Shown: positions 33,004 to 44,700, counted from the stretch's first letter. The stretch is DNA of 64,000 nt from Siphonodentalium dalli (GCA_032622095.1 CP136069.1:185493122-185557121), one strand, 5' to 3'. Notes: a model not told the origin generated them from the sequence alone. Numbers and translations are program-made.

Positions 33004-33980
33004 GTGTATAAAATAATTTAACACAATATTTTGCTTTGTTCTGCTGATAAATGGTGAAAACTAGATGTGACATAAAAACTTGACTAAATGGTTTACATCG
33101 AAGGTTACTTGGACTTGGAGGTGACCAGGGAAGTATCCAGGGCAGTTTTAATACCTAGTACAGCCTAAATGACCCAAAATTCATTGTGGACAGTATTGAT
33201 TCAACCTGAATTTTCAACAATATGCTATGTTAATAAAAAATCTGCTGTTGCAATAGAGCCTTTATTTGCATGTTCAATTTTGAAATCATAAACATTATAT
33301 CATATTTATAATATATGTATCCATATCTGTGTTGATTCGGTGTCGAATCCTTATTATTTTAATTTTTATGGGGATACATGCATCGTCTGCTGGAAACAGG
33401 TGTCCCCAAATTATCTCTGGATGCTTCCCTGGAAGTGATATGCCATCTTTAATAGACTACAAGTAATAATCATCACGGAAACTTAGAAAGGTAAATTGCA
33501 TAGGTAACATGATAAGTATAAAAAATAATATACACATCTATTTTCAACATTTAAAAAATTATTATGACAATTAAGATAATAAATATATTATGATAAAGTA
33601 TTTCATGTCATTAACATTTAGTACATCAGCATTTATAATGTAATATGAGGAATAAATTATGAAGCACATTAATGAGCCATGAAATTAAAATGAGAATTAA
33701 AAAATAATAAAGTAATTTAGGTGTTCGTTAGGGATGGGAGTATGGCCCTATTAAATTATTTTAATTGATGCGATTCGGAATGTTTCATCTGATTCGATTC
33801 GATTCAAAATCGGCTGTTCTGAGCAAAGGCAAATTTCAGATGCTGCCAATATTTTGTGCAAAATTTAACCAATTTGTGTGGCATTAGTTTTGCATTGTAG
33901 TAAGGAAGATACATGTATGTTGAATGTCTGGTAGTATAAACAAGGACCAGATAACAAAGACTATTATATAGATAATGAAT
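33004..33980. other. AT-rich intergenic stretch
   Basis: GGGAAGTATCCAGGG (about 33,128) and CTGGATGCTTCCCTGG (about 33,417) form a loose inverted pair. A GATTCGATTC microsatellite lies at 33,792-33,806. Nothing else was recognised. Confidence 0.35.
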
Positions 33981-33986
33981 GGCTTG

Positions 33987-34097
33987 GAGTTGACTATGCC
34001 AAAATAGGGGTCCTCGAGGAGGACTAGTCCACGAGCCGCAGGCGAGTAGACTATTCCTCCTCGAGGACCACTATTTTGGCATAGTCAACGACAAGAC
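33987..34097. mobile_element. Foldback element (GTTGACTATGCCAAAATAG arms)
   Basis: The two arms are complementary through GTCCTCGAGGAGGA around a short GC-rich loop (CACGAGCCGCAGGCGAGTAG). Confidence 0.65.
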
Positions 34098-34585
34098 ATT
34101 CATTATTTATAATATTATATCGAACATTGGTGCCAATTCTCACACAATATCTGGGTCTGATTTTGTCACATTTTTATTTACCGTGAATTTTGGAAATCGG
34201 TCTCAGATTTTACAATTTACAGCAATCTGTTGACGATGGTAGGGGGGCATAACTATTTTATTAGTTACATCTAACAGCACCTCTTCATGATTCATGTATT
34301 TATTGCTATAAATACGTCATTAGCAAAGACATGTTGGCGAAATTGTAGAAGTTAACTGGCTTAGCTTCGATTAAAACGGAAATGAACTTCCACTGCATTA
34401 CAAAATTAGGACTGGCCGCTTGCCAACCAAACGGACAAACTATTAAATACATTGGCTAGCTATGATCGGACATTTGTAAGATAATTACAATCCACCAATA
34501 AATCTAATGATATGCCTATATTGCAACAAGTATCGTACACAGTATAGTTTAAGATTGGCCGTATCTTCAGGCGGCAAACCGATTT
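34098..34585. other. Intergenic, nothing recognised
   Basis: No ORF or repeat was supported. Confidence 0.35.
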
Positions 34586-34693
34586 CGCCATTCATTGGAA
34601 AGCTCTCAACAAGCCATATTTCCGACTAAATCCTGAAAAGTTACCCATAATTCTGCTGTGGTTAAGGAGTTGATTAATTAGGGCATTACTGTA
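34586..34693. mobile_element. TA-1 element, right half
   Basis: Begins in the loop (GCCATTCATTGGAAAGCTCT) and keeps the complete right arm to CATTACTGTA. Confidence 0.7.
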
Positions 34694-35089
34694 ACTATTT
34701 TAAACCAGACTCAAACATTAATGTATGTGATGATGATGGGCCAAGTTTCAAAATTTTAAACTGAAGTTTATACCATGTATATGTAAAGCATGAGGATCTT
34801 CAGCGTTTTATATAATTAGCTGAGGTAAAATTTCTGGCCTAGGAAATTTATTAGCCTATACTAGGTAGATTCCTGCTAATTAATGAAAGTTCAACTGTAA
34901 ATTGAACATGAGGGCCCAGATGGGTGCAATGGAGGAATGATTAATATGAGTAATAATACAATCGAATGAAGTAAACAATATGAAAAATGGAACACATTCA
35001 CTCATTACAACAACAACAACCATATATTCACTTGAATTATCACAGTTTAATATTATACCACTGGCAGCAAGCCGATTACAGTAGAACGA

Positions 35090-35440
35090 CTAAATTGGTC
35101 AAGATCACTTGTTTCCATTGCATGGGGCATCCAGGATCTCAAAAAACATTGGTTAGGGTACATAGGAACAAATAATTGAATAATACGGTTACCCATGATC
35201 AAAACATTGATTAGGGTACCCATGATCTCAAAAAACATTGATTATGGTACCCATGATCACCAAAAACATTGATTAGGGTACCCAGGATCTCCAAAAACAT
35301 TGATTAGGTTACTCAGGATCAAAACATTGATTAGGGTATGCAGGATCTTCAAAATGTTGATTTGCACATCCAGGATAAAAACATCGATCAGGGTACCCAG
35401 GATAAAAACACTGATTAGGGTACCCAGTATCTCCAAATCT
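35090..35440 (+). repeat. ~30-bp tandem repeat (ACATTGATTAGGGTACCCAG)
   Basis: About ten degenerate units with GATCTC.AAAAACATTGATTAGGGTACCCA. A second small array of AGCTAATACAATGGCAGACG units follows at 35,450-35,530. Confidence 0.75.
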
Positions 35441-35911
35441 CATCAGCTAATACCATGGCAGACGGCACATGCACATAGCTAATACAATGGCACATAGCTA
35501 ATACAATGGCAGACGGCACATAGCTAATAAATTAACGAAATTCTCATTCTGACTAGGGCCTCATGGTTTATCAATATCATATCGAATATCGATATATTTT
35601 GAATATCATATTTATCATACCATTATAGAGTTATATCAGAAATAACAGGTTGTCGATATATTTATTGTAAACTTTTAAATGACCTAGCCATCCACTTTGG
35701 CAACATTATGTGCAGGAGTATTCTCAGGGAGTGGTGTAGGAATGCATAAATAACCTTGCATGCATTAAAGGTGAGATAAAGAGTCTTGAGTATCGCTAAA
35801 GGCATGACAACTAATTGGTGACAAGAAGTGCTACTCATTCAGTTAACCCTTTCATGATTGGAGCTGTGCTGGTGCAGTATTAAAGATCCTGTGTCAGTGC
35901 ATTCTCTTATA

Positions 35912-36573
35912 CAGAGTTCCCACTCATTTCTGCTAGCCAAATTTAAGCACTATTCAAGTACTTTTCATGGACCTCGATGATAAATTTCAATTTTAAACTA
36001 TTATAGTTGATCATTGTATTTTGGCACTATGCTAAATGGTCTGCAGACATTCTTCCCATATGAACATTTTTTTCTTCTTATAATATTGAAAGAAACAGTT
36101 CAAGGGGTATGTTCTATGAAAATACAACTGAAAGAAAATTATCAGATAAAACTTTTGTTAAGGATTTGAGAGAATTGCATTTTCAAAAATACTGTACTCA
36201 ATATGACTAAATTCAAGCACTTTTCAAGGGTGATGGGTGTAAATCAAGTACTATTCAAGAAAGAATATTAATTTAACCCTTTGAGTGCCAGGTCGATTTT
36301 TGTATCAACCCATATACCATGTGCCAATGCATTCTCTTATATATGCGAGTCGACCATAGGTCGCCTCGCATATATAAGAATGCATTGGCCTAACAATTGT
36401 ATTTTTTTTTTATTTTTTTTTTACAATTTTTTACAATTTTAATAATTTATTCTTTAACAGACTTATTTTGTAGGTTTAGGGCCGATGAGATCGGCCCCTG
36501 GCACTCAAAGGGTTAAGCACTTTTGAAGGAAGGTTCTGATATTGAAGTACTTTTCAAAAGAGTGGGAATCCTG
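35912..36573. mobile_element. hAT-like element with CAG(A)GTTCCCACTC ends
   Basis: CAGAGTTCCCACTC at the left and GAGTGGGAATCCTG at the right are inverted. AAGTACTTTTCA recurs near both ends. The ends resemble hAT termini. TTATA flanks both sides, a possible remnant of a longer target duplication. Confidence 0.5.
36273..36516. mobile_element. TTAA-2 element, copy 2 (innermost of three nested elements)
   Basis: TTAA ends with CCCTTTGAGTGCCAGGTCG and CTGGCACTCAAAGGG, one hairpin core and a T-rich interior. Inserted in the hAT-like element. Confidence 0.75.
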
Positions 36574-36782
36574 TTATATAGGGAGCCTCGCATATATAAG
36601 AGAATGTACTGGCTTACAAGGTCAAGGTAACTATTATTAGGTCCAATGTATTCTCCTATATATGCGAGGCTCCCTATGGGAGACTCGCATATATAAGAGA
36701 ATGCATTTGCACAGGGTTTTTTTGCAAAATTTCAGGAAGCTCCAGTCATGGAAGGGGTAATGTGCTGTTCGATACCCATTGT

Positions 36783-37113
36783 GGTATAAGCAGAATATGA
36801 TAATTCTGGGAACTATTTATAGTCTCAAATTAACATTGTTTTTAGTTACTTTTTCCCTTCTGTTCAGTTTCTATATCCCCTAATTTGCAGAAGATAAATT
36901 GCATAATCAAGGTTTGTAATGGGTGAACATCACAAACTTCAACTGGGGAACTTCAATCTGATCGTAGGTCTCCCATAGCAGTTGAGGCCTAAGCAGAATC
37001 AGGTCCCCAGAGGGTGAATTTAGTATGCCAGCACCCCCATGCGGGATAGCATCACTAAATTCACCCTCTGGGGACCTCATTCTGCAAATGTGAGACACAC
37101 TATATCCAGGTTT
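36783..37113. mobile_element. hAT-1 element, left end missing
   Basis: Contains the family interior (CTGTTCAGTTTCTATATCCC) and right palindrome, ending GACACACTATATCCAGGTTT. Confidence 0.65.
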
Positions 37114-37137
37114 AGTGATTAACTAACAAATTAATGA

Positions 37138-37440
37138 CTAAATATAAATGGCGTCTTCTGTGTACAAACGCTCAAATAAAATGTGTCCACCTTTTTCAAC
37201 GATGGAGATAAAGTCACTGGATGTGGAATCAACATTGCCAAGGTCAATCGAGGTTAACAAAATTACTACATTGTTTACATTTTTGCGTATTTCAGATGTT
37301 GAAAATGGACAATCGATATCGTTGAAGTTGTCGTCAGTATTAAATAGTTGAATATTACGAATTTCAAACAGGTCAAGTGGCTCAATAGTGAAATATTTAT
37401 AGTTCCAAGAAGTGAAATAAGAATGTAATACGTCTTTAAC
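37138..37440 (-). pseudogene. Fragment of a non-LTR retrotransposon-like reading frame
   Basis: The minus frame has near-normal amino-acid composition across about 100 codons, with CPFSTSEIRKNVNN followed by SIDLGNVDS.SSDFIS. That order (P(F/I)xxxEI...N then a (S/P)ID..N.(D/S)..SS.F segment) resembles the region just before the reverse-transcriptase palm of LINE ORF2 proteins. It ends in a stop at 37,138, and at the other end the TTAA-3 element at 37,436 cuts it off. No endonuclease or catalytic RT motif is present, so the identification is tentative. Confidence 0.35.
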
Positions 37441-37701
37441 CTTTTCATGACGGGAGCTGCGCTGGGGCAGCATTAAAGATCCTGTGCCAGTGCATTCTCG
37501 TTTATATGCGAGCCTTCCATGGGGAGCCTCGCACATATTAGACAAAGCACTGGCTTACAAAGTCAAGGTAAATATTGTTAGGCCGTGTATTCTCTTATAG
37601 ATAGATGTGAGGCTCCGTGTGGGAGACTCGCATATATAAGAGAATGTATTGGCACAGGGTTTTCGGAAAATTTCAGGAAGCTCCCATTATGGAAGGGTTA
37701 A
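37436..37701. mobile_element. TTAA-3 element (complete)
   Basis: Begins TTAACCTTTTCATGACGGGA, ends CCCATTATGGAAGGGTTAA, with two hairpin cores. Its right TTAA is shared with the following TTAA-4 element. Confidence 0.7.
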
Positions 37702-38152
37702 CACTTTCTTTACAAAATACTCATTGACAAGTACAGTAATGACCTAAGTAATCGACCTCTTAACCACAGAATAATTATGGGTAACTTTTCAGGATTTAGT
37801 CGGAAATATGGCTTGTTGCCATTCATCGGAAAGCTCTCCCCGATGAATGGCAACAAGCCATATTTCCGACTAAATCCTGAAAAGTTACCCATAATTCTGC
37901 TGTGGTTAAGAGGTCGATTACTTAGGGCATTACTGTAGCTTTCCATTAGAAAATAATCATATAAGATCAACAAATAATCGTAGGTCATTTGTTGAACTTA
38001 TTATCTGAACATTTCCCCAACGATTAGAATTCCTTCTCCACTTTCTATTATCTGTCGTCTGCCTATATTTCATAAACATCCCTCCAGATTAATAATAGAC
38101 CATTCCAATGTTTAATTTTATAACTCTGTGGAAGAATCCATTAAGTATTTAA
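37698..38152. mobile_element. TTAA-4 element interrupted by TA-1
   Basis: TTAACACTTTCTTTACAAAA at the left, then TTTGTTGAACTTATTATCTG (37,988) and GAAGAATCCATTAAGTAT at the right. The TA-1 copy at 37,732 lies inside. Confidence 0.6.
37732..37937. mobile_element. TA-1 element, copy 8 (nested)
   Basis: Nearly perfect palindrome in the TTAA-4 element, TA on each side. Confidence 0.75.
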
Positions 38153-39407
38153 GACATATTATGCACCTGTTCGGGTTAGTGATGCGGACCGGACCACCTT
38201 GGGTGGTCCGGTCCACTGCCAAGGCGGTCCAGTCCGGTCTGGTCCAGGCCATTCCGGTCCGGTACACATGCCTGGACCGGTCCAAAACGGTCCGGTCCAC
38301 CTATAATAAGCTATATGTTAATGAATTCTCTGTTTTCTCAAAGTTTTTACTCTGTATAGTACAAACTATAAGGTTACTGAGTTCAGTGCATTGCAATGAG
38401 TCCATATATGTTAAAACTTACATTGTTTGCCGATTGTATGCACCATTGTCTGTCTCTGGTGGGATATACTGGGAACGATGCACGATAATAGTATTTCTAG
38501 TAATGCGAACATGCACTAATTAAATGTATTGGACAGATATATAGCTAGGGCCAGAATGTGTTATAACCAATCTAACATGGCACTCAACTGATCGTATGCA
38601 TGATTCGTATCATACTTATTTTCATTAAATTGAAATTTAAACGAAATAACTATACTGATGACAATTATACAAATGTGTACTAATATGACTACTACATTAA
38701 TATTGAAGTCTTGGAGATTGTGATGGCTGATTGTATAGTTCTGACAATTACAGTTATATACATATCTTTCATTATAAGGAAAATGACATGTACAAAGTAC
38801 ATCTATACATTGTTTTCGTGGCATCAAACGTTTAATATATATTAACCACTTGAATGCGTCAATACATTGTTGCTAATTGATATGACGGCAAATACGCAAT
38901 AATATTCGCGATAGTTTATTTTACTGAAGTAAAATAGTGGACCGGACCGGAAAGTACCGGACGGCGACAAAAAGCGGTCCGGTCCGGTGACACCCGGTCT
39001 GGACCGGACCGGGGTCCACCCCTGGACCGCAGACCGGACAGGTCCAAAGCGGTCCGATCCGCATCACTAGTTCAGGTACATGAAACTGGTAAGATATTAT
39101 TCAGGCACCATGCCAACTGGGGGAATGTAGCATTCTACTAACATAGCCGAAAATCAGAAGCAAATCGACCCTACCACTCCATAGAAAACATCTTCACAAC
39201 TAAATATTTACTATTCGATTCAGGACGCATCTATAGCCGATAAACTACTGAAAACGATTTGTCATCGAGAGTCATTTAATTAATATATAAGAATGACGAT
39301 GTGTGATGTCAATTTGAATATACTATTTGTAAAAAAAATTTACTTTGAACAAGATTATTCTTCATTTGTATTTGATCACCATACCAGAGTGTTTCACATC
39401 ACTTTAA
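38149..39407. mobile_element. TTAA-6 element interrupted by a hAT-like element
   Basis: TTAAGACATATTATGCACCT at the left and GTGTTTCACATCACTTTAA at the right match the intact copy at 12,124-12,492. An 893-bp insertion lies between 38,177 and 39,069. Confidence 0.7.
38177..39069. mobile_element. hAT-like element, TAGTGATGCGGACCGG ends, 8-bp target duplication
   Basis: Inverted termini TAGTGATGCGGACCGG and CGGTCCGATCCGCATCACTA. Flanks GTTCGGGT (38,169-38,176) and GTTCAGGT (39,070-39,077) differ at one base. The ends carry many GGTCCGG words; the middle is AT-rich and non-coding. Confidence 0.75.
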
Positions 39408-39773
39408 TATGACTTTAAGCATCATTCTCCTATAGAAGTATATAACATGGCGGTTCATGTGAGATTTTGAGATCTTGGGTACTTCAATATTTTGTGCATC
39501 CTATTTATCCAAGCAACATTTCAAGATCACAGGCAACCTAATTAACAAATGCGTGCAAAAGTGACCAATTCAGTCTTCTTATAGACTTATTACATATATG
39601 TAACGGAATGTGAAGAGCGCAATAGCTAATAAAAAAACAACATAGATGAAATTATTATATGTATAGAGGGTAATAGTCTTTTGATTGTATGAAGTTTGAT
39701 CACGTGTCATAGAGCAGTTTTGAGCATTGATTGCCTGGCAAACAAACTATCGCCCGGGCTATAGACTTCAAAC
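39408..39773. other. Intergenic, nothing recognised
   Basis: No supported gene or repeat. Confidence 0.35.
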
Positions 39774-39990
39774 TACAGTAATGCTCTAATTAATCGACCC
39801 CTTAACCACAGCAGAATTATGGGTAACTTTTCAGGATTTAGTCGGAAATATGGCTTGTTGCCATTCATCAGAAAGTTCTCGCCGAGAGCTTTCCAATGAA
39901 TGGCAACAAGCCATATTTCCGACTATATCCTGAAAAATTACCCATAATTCTGCTGTGGTTAAGAAGTCGATTACTTAGATCATTACTGTA
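39774..39990. mobile_element. TA-1 element, copy 9
   Basis: Full palindrome; TACAGTAATGCTC at the left, GATCATTACTGTA at the right. Confidence 0.75.
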
Positions 39991-40029
39991 TTACCTACAT
40001 GCTGACAGCGAGAATTGTGTCATTTTAAT

Positions 40030-40433
40030 ATACTAGCTGAAACAAGCTTGCCAGCGCTTGTGGCCCTTTTGCGCATTAAGGGCCTGTGGCCCCTGTGTGC
40101 GCGTTCGCCCACATTTCGACATAAATATTCACATAGGCTCATATTCGACTTATTTGATTCTGAAATAAGCCAAACCCATAGTGGACTTATACCCGTTCTG
40201 TTGGATGGTGCAGGCCACAGTGAAAACACATATATAAAGAGCGTACATCTGGTCTGCAAATAAGTTCATATTGAACCTAAATATTCACATTTATTTGATT
40301 TTTGTTTTAAACTAACGCCGTTATAATCTCCACCAGGTACCGCTAGTCACCCCACCAAATTATGCTGAAATCGGTCTAGGGGTCTGTAAGAAAAATCCGA
40401 ACAGACAGATCCTACTCTTTTATATATATAGAT
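40030..40433 (+). mobile_element. RTE/SINE-like retroposon
   Basis: Starts TAGCTGAAACAAGCTTGCCA and ends with CACCCCACCAAATTATGCTG, TCGGTCTAGGGGTCTGTAAG and a TATATATATAGAT tail. The 3' part is shared with 12,700-12,835. No coding region. Confidence 0.5.
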
Positions 40434-40436
40434 AAC

Positions 40437-40562
40437 ACCTATTGACTACCTTGGGGTGGAACAGCGAGTGCTATTTTCTCTAGATGGTGTCTTCTGAACA
40501 TTAAGCAGGACTTTTGACCAAAATTTGAAATTTGATAGCTCTTGAGCTTTGAAGGGTGGGTT
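40437..40562. mobile_element. TTAA-5 fragment leading into the 24-bp array
   Basis: GAAGGGTGGGTTCCTTGACTC followed by AAATCAAATATATTCC is the conserved interior of TTAA-5. Confidence 0.55.
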
Positions 40563-41060
40563 CCTTGACTCAAATCAAATATATTCCACCCACGAAGCCA
40601 AATATATTTCACCCATGAAGCCAAATATATTTCACCCACAAAGCATAATATATTTCAACCACGAATCCAAATATATTTCACCCACGAAGCAAACTATATA
40701 TCACTTACGAGGCCAAATATATTTCACCCACGAAGCCAAATATATTTCACCCATGAAGCCAAATATAATTCACCCATGAAGCCAAATATATTTCACCCAT
40801 GAAGCCAAATATATTTCACCCATGAAGCCAAATATATTTCACCCATGAAACCAAATATGTTTCACCCACAAAGCCAAATATATTTCACACACGAAGCCAA
40901 ATATATTTCACCTACGAAGCCAAATATGTTTCACCCACGAAGCCAAATATATTTCACCCACGAAGCCAAATATATTTCACCCATGAAGCCAAATATATTT
41001 CACCCGCGAAGCAAAATATATTTCACCCACGAAGCCAAATATATCTCACCCACGAAGCCT
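40563..41060 (+). repeat. 24-bp minisatellite, about 20 units
   Basis: Units AATATATTTCACCCACGAAG plus CCAA, with few substitutions (CCCATG, CCTACG, CACACG). The unit is recognisable as the TTAA-5 interior AAATATATTTTACCCCGAAGCC. Frames through it are open by chance. Confidence 0.9.
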
Positions 41061-41119
41061 AAGCAAAATGAGGTCCCTGAGGGTGAATTTGGTGATGCTA
41101 TCCCGCACAGCGGGCTATC
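41059..41119. mobile_element. hAT-1 fragment
   Basis: CTAAGCAAAATGAGGTCCCT to CGCACAGCGGGCTA, a short piece of the palindrome. Confidence 0.6.
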
Positions 41120-41239
41120 AACACATCATTGACCTCTGATCTTTGAAGTGATCTGCTATGCCCTAAACCATTAAAATCGCATGCAGTCTGCACCACTCTC
41201 CAATGAAATTGAGGGAATCTCTTCAATACGGAATCTAAT

Positions 41240-41245
41240 TTTAAT
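41240..41245 (-). terminator. Possible ATTAAA polyadenylation signal of the phosphatase gene
   Basis: ATTAAA on the minus strand, about 75 bases past the stop codon. No AATAAA is nearer. Confidence 0.3.
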
Positions 41246-41320
41246 AGAGGGTTCCCCAAGACGTACATCCGATATAGGATTTTTGTTGGTTTTCAAAGAG
41301 ACTGGTTATTGATCTAGTAG

Positions 41321-41760
41321 TTAATTGAAAGGTGGAACAGTTGCGTAATATAAACCTGAATAAAAATAATACATGCCGTATACTAAACAAGGAAGAATCA
41401 CAAGTCTTTTAAAATCATTGGATCTCCTCAACAAACGATATGACATCAATAACACATACAAGCAGAGCAACGGAAAGGCAACCTTGACTATTCTCAAAAG
41501 TAATGTTACATAAGCATGTGCTGTGAGCATTCGGAAAACAAACGGACAATAGCATGACGAATGAGTGTTATATGTATTCTCACTGCAATCAACACCCTCA
41601 ATGAAGGGACCGTGATTATGCTGTATTAACCACAGAGAATCAAACGGTGTCGTGTTAAATACTGTCAGCTGATCCAGGAATATGTGGGTGTCATTATAGA
41701 CGTACATATGGCCATATGTATTAATCCCGTCCTTGGCATGTCTATATGCTGACCAATCAT
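41321..41760 (-). CDS. ACP7: Phosphatase exon 8 (terminal) with hydrophobic C-terminal tail
   Basis: Begins DDWSAYRHAKDGINTYGHMY, the end of the catalytic domain, then VYNDTHIFLDQLTVFN. After residue ~55 of the exon it departs from what I know of the family: a Cys-containing stretch, then LLLRIVKVAFPLLCLYVLLM, RLLRR and LVILPCLVYGMYYFYSGLYY before the stop. Two likely membrane segments suggest membrane anchoring. The first is the stronger. Confidence 0.88.
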
Positions 41761-44700
41761 CTGTAAAAGAAATATTTTAGAATATTAAAAAATTTTCTAG
41801 ATTGGTTATGTCTCTTAACCAGGGGCGGCGGATTCAACCAAGGGCAAGGGGCAACATTACCAGAAAAGGGAACTTTCAGTCAATGCTATTGGCAAAAAGG
41901 CAAAATATTTGGTAATCATTCAACACTTTAAAGGCCCACCTAATTTTCAAACCCCCATATAATCAGATTCCAACAACAACATTTTTAGAAATTCCGCTTC
42001 AGTTATCAGAATTGATTAATTGCCCAAAAATAATGCTAACCACAGTCAATTGTACAGTTAAACTTTGTTAAGTCGAATCGCAAGGGACCGTTGGATTACT
42101 TCGAGTTATCCATGTAAGACATGACTGAATGAAATTATTCTCTATATCAAGCAGTTTAAATAAGATTTATTTATTTATTTATTTCGTCTGTAAACACTAC
42201 TAATCCTCTCACGGTCGAAATTGACCCACGCACCTCGTTAATATGTTAAATAAACAATACATTAGGAAAAACAGACTCTAGGAAACTTCACAGCTTTTTT
42301 ATGCAATTGAATGGAAGCACAGGGTTATCATCACATGGAGATGCATCGCCGACGGCTCTTCGACTTAACCATAGTAATTAGTGTTATAAGCTGGCTGGTG
42401 GGACCAAATTTTGTTTTTGCCTTAAGCGGGATTTTCGACTTATCCACCTTCGACTTAAATGTGATTATTCTATTGGCTTTGCACACAAGCTCAGCCAGGA
42501 CCAGGCAATGGCTTCGACTTAAGTGGGGTATTCGAGTTACCGACGTTCGACTTAACGAAGTTTGACTGTAGTATAAAATTGCCTGAAACGTGTTATTTGT
42601 CAACATGTTGTTCGTCGAAATTTGGCCTTATTATCAACACAAAGCCTCTTGATTTTAGAGTTATCCATCTTCATCTGCAATTTGGTCCGACTGTCAACTT
42701 TTTACTGGGCTACTAATAAGTCTCGATGGTGAAAAATAATAGATTAATTTTTTTTATATATAATAACTCTGAGCTTTGATAGGGGGGTTCCTCGACTCGA
42801 ATCAAATATTTTTTAGCCCCGAATCCAATTTTATATAAAATATATGTCATATTACATACTATTTGAAAGAGGAAGCTCCTAACGCATTGTATTATCAACT
42901 TATTCGGTGTAATAAACTGAGAAAATGTTGTTTTTGTTGAGACACCGGCTTGTGTTCTGTGCTCAAGTTTCATTATTTTTAATGGAAGGGGAATAACTCT
43001 ATATCTTAAGATAGGGTAATTTGATTCTGGGAGCTTTATTAGATAGGTCCGTTCACTTCAGATGTCTTAAAAGGGGACTAATAATTATATATATTTTGGC
43101 TAGAGGTGACCAAACGGTGGGATCATCGGAGCTGAAAATTTGTACATATGAGTAATTTGACCGGGGAATCATATTAGATATGTCCCGTTGACCTATAATG
43201 ACTTAAAGCAGGCCTCAGCTCACAAGGCGACTCGGGCGAGATTGTCGCCTTACTGTCGCTGACTTCGCCCTATCGTCGCTCTAAGGCGAAATCGAAGTCG
43301 CCTTCAATTTTAGGGGGAATTGTTTTGTTTTTTCTTAATATTTTTTCTATTTTTTTTTTCCGGACATGTCCGTATATAGATGAATTGTGGCGGCCATCCC
43401 AAAAAGAAACAGACGATGCAGAGCCAAAGACCCAAGTGTTTAAAATAAAAAAATAAAATATGACCTATTGTTTTTAAATTGTGTTGTTATTCCGTCGCCT
43501 TTGTTCCCTTTGCGGTAATGAATGTTAATCACTAATGTTTTGACACGCTGAAAACACGATGAGATGTTCGCATCTGTGTTGTTACTGACCATTGTGAGTG
43601 TCACAAATAAATGTTTTAATTAACTTAAAAGACCGCCGTCCCGCTTTTCAGATATAAAACAATTACGACATTATCAGAGTATGTACCAGGCGCTTCGGAA
43701 GTTCGTTTCGGTAACGCGTCGGACTTTTTGAAGAGACCGCGTCGGACTTTTTGAAGAGACCGACTTCCGTAAATAAAATTATGTCAAGTTTATTGCTTTA
43801 ATCGGATTATACCAGTGATGTTGGTATTAATTAAGGGAGGCCATTAATTAATAAAAGCTTTTGCAACTCCTTTGTTAGTTAGTCCTTATTGTTTATTTTA
43901 GCGGACACCCACATTACAGCCGTGACCAAATTAAACTTAAAAAGTTACATGCATGCATCATGATTCAGCTGCAGTCTTGGAAATAATACGACTTTCATTT
44001 AGTTAAAAAAGTAACTATTACCACTGATTACTGTAACTTAATAATTGTCTTGCTTAAATGATAGCTACACAAAACATTTCCAAAAATTGTCAGATGTTAT
44101 AAAATAAAGCGATATTTGAAAATTGTCAATTTTTGGTAGTCTCCCCACCCTGAAGTCTCCCTAAATTTCCTGAAGTCTCCCTAAATTTCCTGGAGGGAGA
44201 CTTCAAGTCTCCCTGTTCTGGACCCCTAGGCTGAGGCCTGACTTAAAGAGGCACTAATACTTAGCAATAAAGAGCATTTATTATCAACTTAATAGATAGA
44301 TGTAACTTTATCTGGAGAGTCATGTGATATTTATCCCAGACGACTATCATGACTAATTTTTTTAAATGACTTGAAGGGCCTCTAATAAATTACGCATTCT
44401 ACACCCGAGCATTGCTGTGTACCTTACCGCTATTCTCAAAGTAATTGACCAGAAAAACGGGGTGATACCCCGGTCATGACCGCGGTGATACCGGTAATAA
44501 ACGGTAACGGTATCGAGATGGTCACGGCGGTGGAGTTACGGTATTGGGCGATGATACCGCAGTCTTTTAGCGGGCACCGCATTAATTTTTTTGAATACCG
44601 CGGTCTTTTAGCGGGCACTGCATTAATTTTTTTGAATACCGCGGTGATTTTCATGGAACTCTTTGAGGGGAGGTATTTACTCCCACATACTTGTTCGCAT

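Larger units (their letters stand above)
35843..36760. mobile_element. TTAA-3 element split by a nested insertion
   Basis: The left part (TTAACCCTTTCATGATTGGA to CATTCTCTTATA, 35,843-35,911) and right part (36,574-36,760, ending CAGTCATGGAAGGGGTAA) are one element. The 660 bases between belong to the element at 35,912-36,573. Confidence 0.65.

Noticed and set aside
40030-40110. tRNA-like head of a SINE at the start of the retroposon
   Set aside because: I looked for A- and B-box promoter words and did not find a convincing pair, so no tRNA-derived head is claimed.
40549-41132. Plus-strand ORFs of repeated FTHEAKYIS-like units
   Set aside because: A 24-bp unit is a multiple of three, so frames stay open by chance. 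The unit derives from a non-coding transposon segment.
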